From Hydractinia symbiolongicarpus (taxonomy: Eukaryota > Cnidaria > Hydrozoa > Anthoathecata > Hydractiniidae), in contig NC_079886.1 of assembly GCF_029227915.1 (NCBI RefSeq), positions 23,598,501-23,662,500 on the forward strand: DNA of 64,000 bases, written 5' to 3'. Under the pieces are notes generated by a model. That model saw nothing but the letters and a program-made list of their open reading frames with translations. It was not told the origin of the DNA and made no database searches. Position 1 is the first letter of the stretch. Every line of letters starts with the position of its first letter. The position numbers and the translations under genes are program-made. Shown piece after piece: positions 43,363 to 53,178 of this stretch.

Positions 43363-43838
43363 CTTATAGCTCATGTGCTTCGCAGTATGCCCCGCCACGA
43401 GGAGTGGGGCTAAACACCTCCCAATAGCACAGTATACAAGAATCCCCAAATCTGTCATACTGTCCCAGATTATGGGGTCTTCTTCGATATCTCGACGTAA
43501 TTCGTCAACAATGTCGATATCCACAAAGTTCCCAATCATATTGGCATACAGACTAATCATGTGAGTAGACAGTGCTTTTGCCGTCTTTTCTCCCTTTTCC
43601 CGAAGCTCGCGTTGTAGGTACTCGCTATGGGCCTTGTCGATTGCTTCCTCCAGAGCCTTGTCAATGGAGCCCTCTGTGTATTTTTTTGGGTAGTAAGTGA
43701 CCTTTGCCTTTGTGTAGGGCCTCTTTTAGCACCTGACGCTTATCGACGGGCTTTTCAATACTTTCATTCCTCAACGCACTCATGTATCTACCCAAGGTCA
43801 CAGCATTTTGTCTCTTTGACATGCCCTTACATAAAAAA
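43351..43838 (-). pseudogene. Polinton helical protein, unassigned, frameshifted
   Basis: It starts about 43826 (MSKRQNAVTLGRYMSALRNE), shifts frame near 43660-43690, and continues as REKGEKTAKALSTHMISLYA, DIDIVDELRRDIEEDP and a hydrophobic C-terminal segment (ILVYCAIGRCLAPLLVAG). That segment could be a membrane anchor. It lies between the polymerase gene and the small accessory genes, all on minus. Function is not recognised. Confidence 0.45.
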
Positions 43839-43914
43839 TTAAGTACCTTTTTTTCTTTCAACAAAGTAGTACTTGGCCGTCAGGGCAATCATCCGAAACA
43901 CAATAAACTCCGCT

Positions 43915-46900
43915 TTAAATAACCTTATAATACTTATCGGTGACGAGCCAGTTTTTTACATCTTCATCATACTCGTCAAACAGTTCGGGACAAACGACAT
44001 CCCTCAACTCTTCTCCGGAGATGGCAAAATACGCACTGTCGGTTTCCATGTAAATGTACTCAAAGCCTCGACGATCCACGTACTTGTCCAGGAAGTCGAA
44101 ATAGAATTCCAGCATGCAGAGTTTGGCGAGCTGATAAACGGCTATGCCGCACTGGTAAGCTCTGTCGACAGTACACTTGCTTTTTCTAAGGTCGTATGCA
44201 TCTCCAATCTCCTCAAGATCTTCTTGGTACGGGCTTCGCAGGGCTGCATCAACCTCCTTTTCATCCCTCGTAAACGTAGTATTTGCGTGTCTTGCCAGGT
44301 CTTCAATCATTTTGCCGTAAAAGCTGTTTCCTTTCAGCTTGGCCGTATCCCCCGCAATACGCTTCTTAAGGTCCTTATCAGCATGTCGTCGTGCATCGGT
44401 ACTGGGAACCATTCAAAAGGCCTACCTCTAGCATACTTGATAGACTGGTAAAAGGCAGTCACTTTCAACCCATGGTCAAGGTACCATTTTAGCACAGGGG
44501 TATACAGTAAGATATTTTCGGCCTTTAGCAACCTCAGAAGCTCACGTGTACCCGGAACACGCTTGCGGCCCGTAGTTTTCAAGTATTCGTGCATGTGCTC
44601 GGGCATTTGATCATCAGGTATCTCCTTGACAACAAACAGGGGGAAGGCATTTCGTCGAATTTGTCACGCAGATTTTCAGGTACCTCAACATCAACCTGGG
44701 ACAAAACCAAAAAACGATCAATCCACCACACTTCGTGGTAGTATCTTGATATTGTGTTCCGATGTCGGAAGGGAAGGGAAAGGCTTGCATCAAGGTACTC
44801 GGGTGGTGCAAATTTGCTTCGTACCCTAGAATGGTCCTACATTTGTGGGGTTCGCTGTACACGTGAGATTTGATACCCGTCACGTCTCGTTCATGGTATC
44901 TACAGAATACGATCGCGGGGCCACCTACCATCTCCGTCCCAAAAAGGTCGTAGGATTTATTCCTCGTACATTTTTCACATGTTTTCCGTACCTCCTTTCA
45001 GGCCTTACAAGTCTTGCTATAACAAGAGTCCTTGCACCTATGCCTGCATGGGTCTCCCGGAGCGTTTAGCTCTAACTTGGGGTTCAACCGTAACCGTAAT
45101 ACGTAGTGCATCGACACGCCCGAAATACTGACTGCGTTCTTCAAAATATCTATCTCGTCATCGTAATACTGCAACCTTGTCTTGCCCCGGCTTCAATGAA
45201 CGGTTCCACATCGGCTAGGTTGTACTCACGCAACCATTCCATCATGGTGACGCAGCCCCGCCTGTAAAACTCGGCGCAGAATGTCTCGTACTCTTCGTGA
45301 GATCTTGTGTTTCTCCCACTTAGACGGCTATAAAAGTCCTCGAGAGCCACAGGTCCGGCATGGTTCAACTGCTCGTGGCTCGTCAACCATTCATATGGAA
45401 ACACACGCTTTTCGAGCTTACATTCCAACGACCTGCACCAACCGTCATAGCTTAGACCGGGAGCAAAAAAAAATTTTATATCTAGAAATTTAAACCTCGA
45501 GGTAATGGGGAACATGTAGTCATTATCTTTTTTCGCCACCTTGATCTTATCACCTTGCGCGATCTCTTCGACAAAATACCACTTGATCAGGTTAATGTCG
45601 TACTTGCTGGAATTAAACCCTATAACAGCTACTTGATTTACCCACTCATCCCACAACTCCTGGTTCTTTTTGGAGAGCATGTCAAAGTCGTTAGGATTTG
45701 GGTACATTCTCTCGAACTCCTTCACAATGAGGGCATGCCTCTTTTCCAGCTCCTCTACAAACTGTTTAACCAGCATCTTAGGGTCCTCGTGCTCGATGAA
45801 CGTCGGGCGACTATTCAAACTATCGGCAATACCAACACTTATCGGAACATATCTCGAAAGGTATGTTAGGTCCAAGGTTTGCTGGTTATTTAAAGGTGAT
45901 AGGAGGGCTTCGAAATCAAATACCAGGTAGTGAGGATATGGCCTGAACTTCTTCTGAAAGTACCTCTTAATTTTGGGTGGTTTCTCACATTCCCAAGCCG
46001 TGACGATAGCCCTGTTCCTGGGTTGGAGTGTAATGAATTTTGACCGCTTTGGTTCTCTTGGACAGACAGGGGCATCCGTGCCACTTACACTCGTAAACAG
46101 TCCTTGAAATAGGTTCATAGCCAGCAACTTTCCATTCCTACACGTTCACCGCCATGACCACATAGGGCAAGATGAATATGTCTTCCGGTTTGTTTTGACA
46201 TGTATTCTATCCATTTTGATGCATCATAGCTATACCCCCCCCCCCCATCGTAAAAGACCTTCTCTGCCCTGCCCGGTATACGTTTGACCTCCCCCTTTGC
46301 AGATAATCGTCGTCTTGACACCCTCGCATTCGTTCCTTTTATGCCGCGTAAGGGAAAAGGCGTAATTAAACTTCTGTTTACACACCTCGCATTCCCAGTG
46401 TTGGGTCAGCACATCTAAATTCTTGATGTAAAAACAGTGCCCGTCCAGCATACCAAGATTGATGCCATCTAAACCTTTTTTGTGTTGCTTTTGACCATAG
46501 ACAAGTTGCCATGGTGCTTTATCATAGTATTTCTTGGGCTTAAATACTCTGATGTTGACATTGAATTGTTTGCCAACCCCTCCAAATCCACCAGCCTCGT
46601 AGGTTTGGCGTCCCCACGCTTAAAGTTGGGTCCCCGTAGTACTCTCGAGCTAAGGTGAGGGCCGGTCTTGTTAGAAACTCTGTTCCCTGTTTTACGTTAA
46701 CCCTATCTCTTACAGCTAAGCATCCCCAAAAGCATAGGTTGTCCGTTCTGGCATCCTCACCATCCATGGCGTAGATGCACCTTTTTTTCGCAACCAACCC
46801 GGGAATAAGCCGCATCCCAAAAGAGGTTCACGCGTACTTATCACCTTGATCTGTATGTGATCAAAGACCATTCTTCCCTCATATGCTACCGGGGTCTCGG

Positions 46901-47159
46901 TGATTCTAACAGGTGGTAAATAAGCCCTGGTCCAGAATTCGTGATCCTCCAGATCGAGACGCTTTATCTCGCATTCTTTTACGAGCGCTTCGATTTCCGC
47001 CATACTTGACAGCGACCTGGAGCTCTTGGTTTTGTGGTAATCAGACACATCGCCCCCACCCTTGTAAATATCACAGCTAAAGCTATACACAACCTTAACG
47101 CGCATTTCTATATGTGGCGTGATTTTTTGCACAATTGCGTCCATTAGAGATTGATTCAA
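43915..47159 (-). pseudogene. Protein-primed DNA polymerase B of the Polinton
   Basis: Read from 47159 downward, pieces in several frames give an N-terminal part, a block with ARTDNLCFWGC, a zinc-finger-like segment WECEVCKQKFNYAFSLTRH and a block ending HIHLALCGHGGER. The 3'-5' exonuclease (45150-46127, intact for 325 codons) has FDFEA, NSSKYDINLI and YNLADVEPF, its three motifs. The polymerase half follows: motif A is damaged (GYEANLHHPS where D-x2-S-L-Y-P-S is expected), KLKGNSFYGKM is motif B, and motif C reads YMETDSAYF, with glutamate replacing the first catalytic aspartate. The frame stops just past NWLVTDKYYKV. Such enzymes copy linear protein-primed genomes. With at least four frameshifts this copy is dead. 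Confidence 0.92.
46235..46246. repeat. Twelve-base C homopolymer inside the polymerase gene
   Basis: An unbroken run of C on the plus strand encodes glycines in the minus-strand polymerase frame. Such tracts slip easily and mark one of the places where the reading frame changes. Confidence 0.95.
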
Positions 47160-47419
47160 ATGCTTATTGAACCGCTATGTTTTGATCCTATTCCATCCTC
47201 CAACATCTGGATATCTTCTTCGGAGCCTAGTATTTAATATCCTCCATTGCCTCCTGTTCAATCTCATCGCGAAGCGTTGTACCTCCCGAACTTTGTTCCT
47301 TTCCCTGTTGCAATAGAATGCAACGGTATCCCGCACACTCTGTAGTCGATCGGCAAGGGCGTCACTGTTGTCAACACAATGCTATATAGTTTACTGATGG
47401 CATTCCTGAACCAACTCAT
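47160..47419 (-). pseudogene. Small Polinton gene upstream of the polymerase
   Basis: The ATG at 47417-47419 opens MSWFRNAISKLYSIVLTT, after which the frame shifts around 47360 and again near 47280. The shifted frame is arginine-rich. Its start is the last minus-strand gene sign before the element gives way to AT-rich host DNA. It may be a separate short gene or the N-terminal extension of the polymerase. Confidence 0.4.
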
Positions 47420-47460
47420 CTTTATTAAATACATAGTTTTTTGAAAAATGGGTGCTCTGA

Positions 47461-47744
47461 CATTTGCTCAGTTTTTTGCCGAGCATGTTGGGAATTTCCC
47501 CTTCCTACTTATTTTTTGTATGATAGGGACTTACCCTTGATATGCATGACTAAGCACCGCTTATTGGGGATTTTTCATGCATATCAATAGATTTTTGTGC
47601 AATGAGGCGTGACGAAAAGTTGTGACGTCACAAGCAAAATTCTGTATAATATTTTTTATGAGAGTTTGACCGTTTTTTTAAAAAGTATGGTTATATTTCA
47701 TCCCTACACTAGCTGTGCTTGTGGGGCATATCTTGTAAAAAGAA
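47461..47744. other. Right flank of the Polinton block
   Basis: Non-coding. It contains a repeated ATATGCATGA / CATGCATATCA inverted pair near 47540-47586. It may still belong to the element end, but no terminal repeat could be matched to the left side. Confidence 0.4.
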
Positions 47745-48440
47745 AAATAATAATAAATACTTAAAGTGGCTCAGAAAATCACAAAAACCTATAGTTAGTG
47801 GATTGTTTCTACTGGGGGCTACTGCTAGAACAAAAAAGAAACAAAAAATGATAAATCTTAGACTGCCTCAGCTCAATCAAACATAGCATATGTGTCATAT
47901 TTTATAATCGGTGAAAATTGAAAAAAAAAAGAATTAAAAACAAAAATTAAAAAGTGATCTCCATTGGAATTTGCCAAGTCTTTAACGAAAGCAGACTTCT
48001 ATCACAGGTCACTTGGTCTGGAAGATCATTCCACACTTTTGCAGCTCTAAATGGGAAGGCTATTTTTTCCGTGTTGACCAAGGGAAGTGTGAACCTGTTT
48101 TTTGAAGCTCCTCTTGTTTGATGATTATGACAGTTTTTTGTCAAAAGGAATTTTGAACGCATGTAATCAGGAGCAATGTGATTCATGGTTTTGAAATCTA
48201 ACATGGCATTGTTTTTGATGAGTAAATTATTCAGTGAATATTTCCTCTGTTTCCAAGAAAAGTAAGGACACATTTTAATCGTTTTTCTACTTTTCCCAAT
48301 CTACCTTGGGTGGCACGAGCTCATGCTGAGGAGCAGTACTTGAAATATGGCATGACAAGTGCATTAATTAAAAGTTCTTTTGTGTGTGGGTGTTAACAAG
48401 ATGCATTGGTTCTAATTTTAGAATACTTAATTAGTATTTT
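47745..48440 (-). mobile_element. CR1/L2-like LINE 3' end, copy 2
   Basis: It includes a 3' UTR almost identical to 34379-34640, an ATT-type tail at about 47745-47756, and the C-terminal end of the reverse transcriptase ORF at 47947-48273. Upstream of 48273 the same protein can be followed in other frames to about 48430 (CSSAW-like and RLGKVEKR-like text). The element is truncated at its 5' end, as expected from incomplete reverse transcription. It lies immediately right of the Polinton block. Confidence 0.85.
47947..48273 (-). pseudogene. LINE ORF2 C-terminal end
   Basis: The frame encodes SLNNLLIKNNAMLDFKTMNH, then IAPDYMRSKF, NRFTLPLVNTEKIAF and FRAAKVWNDLPDQV. This matches the conserved end of CR1/jockey-group reverse-transcriptase proteins, where a K-x-M-x-x-x-A-P-x-Y-[LM] block precedes R-x-x-x-[VI]-W-N-x-L-P. 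The endonuclease and polymerase domains are missing. The stop at 47947 leads into the 3' UTR. Confidence 0.85.
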
Positions 48441-48759
48441 TCTATTTATGTCATTAATGTTATAGCATATCATAGGCCTAGCAGTAGGATTGCCCCTGAG
48501 TTTTGTGCGTAATAAAAACCTTACTTGCATTGTTGAACAAACTTAAAAGATGTCACTTGTGTATCGGGGAGAAGGGATGTTTTATGATGTTTTTTAATAC
48601 AACATTCGTTCAAGTAATCTGTGTAAATATTAAGGAGAGGAATTTCTACATTTATTTGTTATATTCTATACTTAGTGCTGCGGTTCGTGAGTCTGCATTT
48701 TATACTTTGTGTCACGTGCTAGTATATAAAAGCTGGTGTATTATATCATTCTACAGTAT
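48441..48759. other. AT-rich stretch, no feature
   Basis: No gene or repeat that I can support. The plus-strand frame at 48503-48772 is hydrophobic by composition only. Confidence 0.45.
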
Positions 48760-48965
48760 TCTCTCTAATTAACGGACACTCTAAAAGGCAGACCTGATTA
48801 GCGGACACTTTTTCCATGCACCGGCCGTTTCCTGGTCAAAGTCCCATAAAAACTTTCCAATTAGCGGACACTCAATTAGCGGACATTTTTTTTTGTACAA
48901 AATGGTAACTATAGGCTTTTTTTCTCTCCAATTAGCGGACAGTCCAAAAAATTAGGGAGCAGCAT
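48760..48965. mobile_element. Repeat with iterated ATTAGCGGACACT motifs
   Basis: The motif ATTA(A/G)CGGACA(C/G)T occurs at least five times: near 48769, 48799, 48861, 48874 and 48939. Iterated binding-site-like motifs at an end, followed by AT-rich sequence, fit the terminus of a Tigger/pogo-like DNA element. The other terminus and a transposase were not found. Confidence 0.6.
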
Positions 48966-49439
48966 ACAAAAATAATGAAAAATAGAATAATTTTAAAATA
49001 TTTATTATATTACGTTCAATTTAGTTATTCTCTTCTTTTTTCATGTATAGGTTCATCCCGGTACCCGCTAATTATTTAAGTTACATTACGTATACAAAAT
49101 CGCATTTTCTTCAAAATTTTAAGCTTACATTGCAAAACCTTCCAACAGGCAGATTTTTAAAAATATCTGCATTTTCTTAAATTTGTTTTTCCATACTAGA
49201 ATAGATGGGAATGGTAACAAGCCACATAAAAAATAAATATTTAAGGTATATATGTTGGTATTTTCTATGTTCGCTCACCATAGAGAAGTTCTTATGGCAA
49301 AGTTTATTTCTATAAAGATTTAATCATAGTTTTGTTTGAATTGACTCTAGTATAGTAGATTGTTCTTTTATAGCACTGAGAAGTATAATTTTGCTTTTAA
49401 ATCACATTCCAATAAGTAAAAAAGCTTGAAGACTGCTTT
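48966..49439. other. AT-rich spacer
   Basis: No feature recognised. It may be the body of the element whose end carries the iterated motif. Confidence 0.4.
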
Positions 49440-50084
49440 TATTCTTCTCTTTGCTGCTCCAGTTATGACATCATAACTGGGACAGCAATTTAAAAATTTT
49501 TGCTGCTTGTGTTATGTCTTCATAAGTGGGGCATATCAATTTTTTTACAGCCACAGCATACGCTTAGGGCGTTGACTTTCTCTCGTTCCGGAATACCTTG
49601 GTACAAAATACGTTTGAAATTGAGGCGCTGGTTTACTACGATACAAATTCATTTGTTGGGGAAAATTGCGTTGCTTCAATTTTCTACGCTATTCGCTTTT
49701 AACATTGGTTGAACGGATTGTTCGATTTATAAGTTTTTGATCTTTTGAATGAGACGTTAAGTCGTCACTTAAGGCGTTTCTCCACTAAGTGCTTACCTTC
49801 AGACAACAATCTTTTTACTTTCTCGATGTCCTTATCCGCTGAAGTGTTCGCCGCCTTGTCGAATTTGTCCATAACGCTTTGGCAAAAGTTGCTATTGACT
49901 TTCTTTACCTTTAAGATTCCAACGCCTTATCAATTTTCGACTGTTGGCTTTCTAAGAAACGTCAAGTAATCATTTTAGCAACAGAGGTAGCGGTTGCCAA
50001 TGTTTGCTCTTGGTGACGTTAAAGTGTTTCTTCCGCTAGCTGTTGCATACGATACGTATCGAGTTCTTTAGAATTCGATGCCAT
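49440..50084 (-). pseudogene. Degraded coding relic, possibly retroelement gag-like
   Basis: An ATG at 50082-50084 starts MASNSKELDTYRMQQLAEET. Translation can be followed down to about 49560 through at least four frame changes, with KIDKALES, VMDKFDKAANTSADKDIEK, QKLINRTIRSTNVKSE, RRKLKQRNFPQQMNLYRSKP and TYFVPRYSGTRES. The text is helical and charged, then basic with R, P and Q, as in nucleocapsid or gag-like proteins, but no zinc knuckle survives. I do not recognise the family with certainty. The consistent composition across frame changes shows that it was once coding. Confidence 0.5.
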
Positions 50085-51385
50085 GCTGTTTAAAGTTTGC
50101 GATGCTTTCCACGCGACCAAAGTCCGAGGCTTGCCCAAGTATACGACACGTGCGTTTATACTATTCTCATGCGCATGCGCATAACCCAAAACGTCGTGTT
50201 ACTTTGTAGTGCAGAATTCGAAAAGAAAATTTGTTTCTGATTTATCGCAGGGCGTCGGAAACAGCGCTTACCGTTGAGCCACAATGTAACATAGTTTTCT
50301 ACCAATCTTTTGATTCCAAATAATATAACTACAAATTATTAATCCTGTGTAAACTTTTTTGAAATTTTTTAAACCGTTCAACCATACATCAAAATTGCAA
50401 TGGAATGAGCTGTTTACTTGATAAGTAGAATCAATCAACCACGTTTCACATAACCAATATAACAACTCAAAGCTTTTCTCTCTCTCTTTTTGATGTCGGT
50501 ACAGTGGAGCATCTTTGGTCCTTTTGTAGATGAAAAGAATGCTTAAAAATGGCCGTAAAAGGTGTGATCATTTGACAGATTTTGGATTTGACAAGAATTA
50601 CTTTGCTGGATAGTAGCATTAACAAAGCCAATTGCCAATCTTTTTTCAAGTTATAGGTCCAACTTTTAAGATATTTCAAAAAACAAAGGGATGTGGCAGT
50701 TTTATCAGCTGACTTGCGAAAATTACAGGGTTATTATTTATTGATATTCTTTTTTACTCATTGTTACATTTTGTCAGATGTTTTGATCCACTACAAAGAT
50801 TAATCAATACGTTGGACGTATTTATTGAAAGTTGCTTTGAAGAGCATAGATTAAAGTCATTTTCGAATTCACAAATATTCGGGAGTGTTTTATGTCAAAA
50901 AAGAAAGCAGGTGGTGTCGGTTATTTATCGACGGACACTTCTGCTTAACAACGATAGATGCAATATTTCTTGGAGATATAAATGTTGCTATAAATTCAAT
51001 GGGAATTACAATCATGTTGTTTTAAGATTCTAAGCTATAGCCAGAAGAGAGTTCACCTGTGATTGTAAGAAATAAACAGACAAAAGCTATGATGGTATCG
51101 GTACGTTCGAATACACCTTTCCCGAATAAATTATCGTTTAAATCATCGGTATGAAAACGAGGCACTTCTTAGTAAACTTTGTAAACATTAAAAATACAGC
51201 TGGTGAGTGTGATACTTTTATGTGTTGTGAATGATCTTTTATTGTGTATTTTTCTAAAGGATTGCAGGTTTTTCTTAACGAAACTACTTACAATGTATTT
51301 AAAAACATACTTGTCTTGTAAAAGAAGAATATGTATTTGTGATGGCCAGTAGCAATCAGAAAGGTCAGCAAGAAATTTATCATAA
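50085..51385. other. Unassigned stretch with short open frames on both strands
   Basis: Frames at 50467-50679 (minus) and 50761-51033 (plus) are the longest. Neither contains a motif I know, and no splice-bounded exon pair was found. GC rises slightly near 50090-50220 (ATGCGCATGCGCAT at about 50169-50182 is an alternating purine-pyrimidine tract). Confidence 0.4.
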
Positions 51386-51740
51386 TTTAATCTATCCAGG
51401 TATATAGACCTCTCGACCTGGTAACTCTTGTTGCGTACTGTTATGCAAAAGTTCTACTCTTAATAAACCCAGAGTTAAACAGGCATTGGAATGTTTTCAT
51501 TTCCATCGGATCCAAGTTTGAGAAACCAATGGGTAAGCATCATTTCAAGATATCGTAGAAGGGGAGGTGTGATGTGTTCACAATAAACAAGAACACAAAA
51601 GTATGCGAAGTCCACTTTGAAGTACACTGTGTAAAAATAGGTTTTGGTTGTGAACGGAAAACATTAATCAATGGCTCTGTGCCATATATATTTACGTTCA
51701 AACACAATAATACAGCACAAAAAAGTCCGAAAATAGAGCA
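51386..51740 (+). pseudogene. THAP zinc-finger domain relic
   Basis: Across two or three frames the plus strand reads NSCCVLLCKSS, then ECFHFHR, later NKNTKVCEVHFEVHC and CERKTLINGSVPYIFTF. These are the C-x4-C start, the F-x-F-x-R block, the C-x2-H-F pair and the final A/S-V-P-x-[IL]-F motif of the C2CH THAP DNA-binding domain. Stops and frameshifts separate the blocks. THAP domains occur in P-element-type transposases and in host regulators. The surrounding repeats favour a transposon origin. Confidence 0.72.
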
Positions 51741-51914
51741 CTTCCTGTAGTAGTCGAAACAGATTCTGAAAGCACATATGAAAGTTCTTCATCTGATTCT
51801 GCTGAGATCACTGAAGAACAACCCACTCCTGACTCCTCCTGATGAATTAGAAACTATGAAAACTGAGGAATTCAATGTTAAAAGAAAAACTAATTGATGA
51901 TACAATAAACGACT

Positions 51915-53040
51915 TTACAGAACAGCTAGGCGTGTGTAATGTTGATTTAATTTACCCCAATCTTTTGGGATTAATACAGGATTTGCATCAATAAACTCAT
52001 AGGGTTGTGTTTCGTTATGTTTTGATTTATTTGAAGTATTTGATATATTATTATTAGTAACAATCCTGATGGTATGTTCTAACGGTAGTAGTTGGTGTGA
52101 CAATGTAGATCCGACAATATTTAATGTTGTTTTTTCTGTTTCGTGTACTGTCAATACAATGAGCAAAACCAACCCGTTTGTCAACATTAAGCATATCTTC
52201 TTGCAGTTTTAATATTCTTTGATTTATGTTACACAAACTATTATTAATTCTAGGATCATATAACATTAGATGGATACCTTTTTGTCAGCATTACTTTTTA
52301 CAGGGCTGACCATAACTAAGTCTTTAAAAATTCTGTTCTTACTTGGAGCAAATATAGTTGTTGATGTGAAAATGCTATCAGCAGATATGTATAGTTCATC
52401 CCTAAACTTTCTGCCACGCACCAAAGTCTTAATAATTGCCACACCGTGCTGTTTACCACTATTTTGTCGATGCATTTCAATTTCTTTTATCGTGAACGGT
52501 GGCATTCCCTCAATGTTTTCCCTCAAGCTTTTTCTTCAGTTTCATCGAAGACTAAATCTATATTTTCCTCAATTATTTTAAGCAAAATATCTCTCAGAGT
52601 ATTGTCTTCCTCCATGTTTATATGAACGCAAATAATGTTTACCAAGATTTGCCTCGTTTTCATGCACGCAATATTTTACAAAATATAAATTCGGGAAAGG
52701 TGTATTGATGCAAAAACTTTTTTCTACCGCAATAGTACATTCCCTCCCTAGCACTGCGTCACTTACCAACCTGGATGGCACTCTTTAAAACAAAGGTTGT
52801 CATCGTTGCACTAAATATGAAAGCTTGGAAAAAATCTTACTTTAAATTATGTAGTTCAAGTCAAAAAACCTGCTGTACGTATATATACCTTTTTCTGCCC
52901 TCTACCATGTCTTACACAGCCCCAACCTCGATCCCAGCCCGGATTTGTTAGTTGGTCAAGGTTTTGCGCGCTTTCTATTATTCCTCTAGCCTTCTCAACG
53001 CTAAATTGTTGTCTTTTTAATGCTTCTGTAACTCTTTAGA
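51915..53040 (-). pseudogene. Relic of a SWIM/YqaJ-associated repeat protein
   Basis: On the minus strand the order is as follows. A block at about 52890-53040 contains QQFSVEKARGIIESAQNL and PGWDRGWGCVRHG. Next is 52578-52781 with VLGRECTIAVEKSF, LYFVKYCVHENEANLGKHY and GGRQYSERY. Then 52266-52526 has MPPFTIKEIEMHR and IIKTLVRGRKFRDELYISAD, followed by a tail at 51915-52266 with LYDPRINNS, VGFAHCIDS and PKDWGKLNQHYTRL. From memory, this order fits large cnidarian proteins with a SWIM zinc finger followed by a YqaJ-type exonuclease. Here the SWIM core itself and the nuclease are missing, and at least two frameshifts are present. Whether such genes are mobile or host-derived is not clear to me. 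Confidence 0.55.
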
Positions 53041-53147
53041 GGCTATTTATAATAATATATATTTTTTAATAAATAATATTTTTTTTGTTAATGCTTCTTC
53101 TTTTTTTAATTGGACAAAAACCCATTTTTGTATTATGGACATACCCT

Positions 53148-53178
53148 GAAATACATCTTACTATGTAAGATGTATTTC
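53148..53178. repeat. Perfect 13-bp inverted repeat
   Basis: GAAATACATCTTA (53148-53160) and its exact reverse complement (53166-53178) flank the loop CTATG. No gene is adjacent. Confidence 0.85.

Larger units (their letters stand above)
37600..47460. mobile_element. Degraded Polinton/Maverick (adintovirus-like) provirus, left end missing
   Basis: The block is visibly richer in GC than both flanks and contains the Polinton core set: retroviral-type integrase, FtsK/HerA-like packaging ATPase and protein-primed DNA polymerase B with its exonuclease. Polinton-type accessory genes accompany them. Genes left of about 39.7 kb are on plus, those right of it on minus, so the halves converge. Frameshifts interrupt nearly all long frames. 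Major capsid protein, maturation protease and terminal inverted repeats were not found, so the structural side has probably been lost on the left. Exact borders are uncertain. Confidence 0.88.

Noticed and set aside
42996-43413. Two overlapping plus-strand frames in the Polinton
   Set aside because: No motifs, opposite to the local gene direction, and a minus-strand start fits better.
43873-44451. 192-codon plus-strand frame, the longest plus-strand frame in the right half of the Polinton
   Set aside because: It is exactly antisense to the polymerase palm region, which has clear motifs on the minus strand.
47530-47590. ATGCATGA/CATGCATAT inverted pair as a Polinton terminal repeat
   Set aside because: It pairs with itself locally rather than with the left border; no matching left terminus exists.
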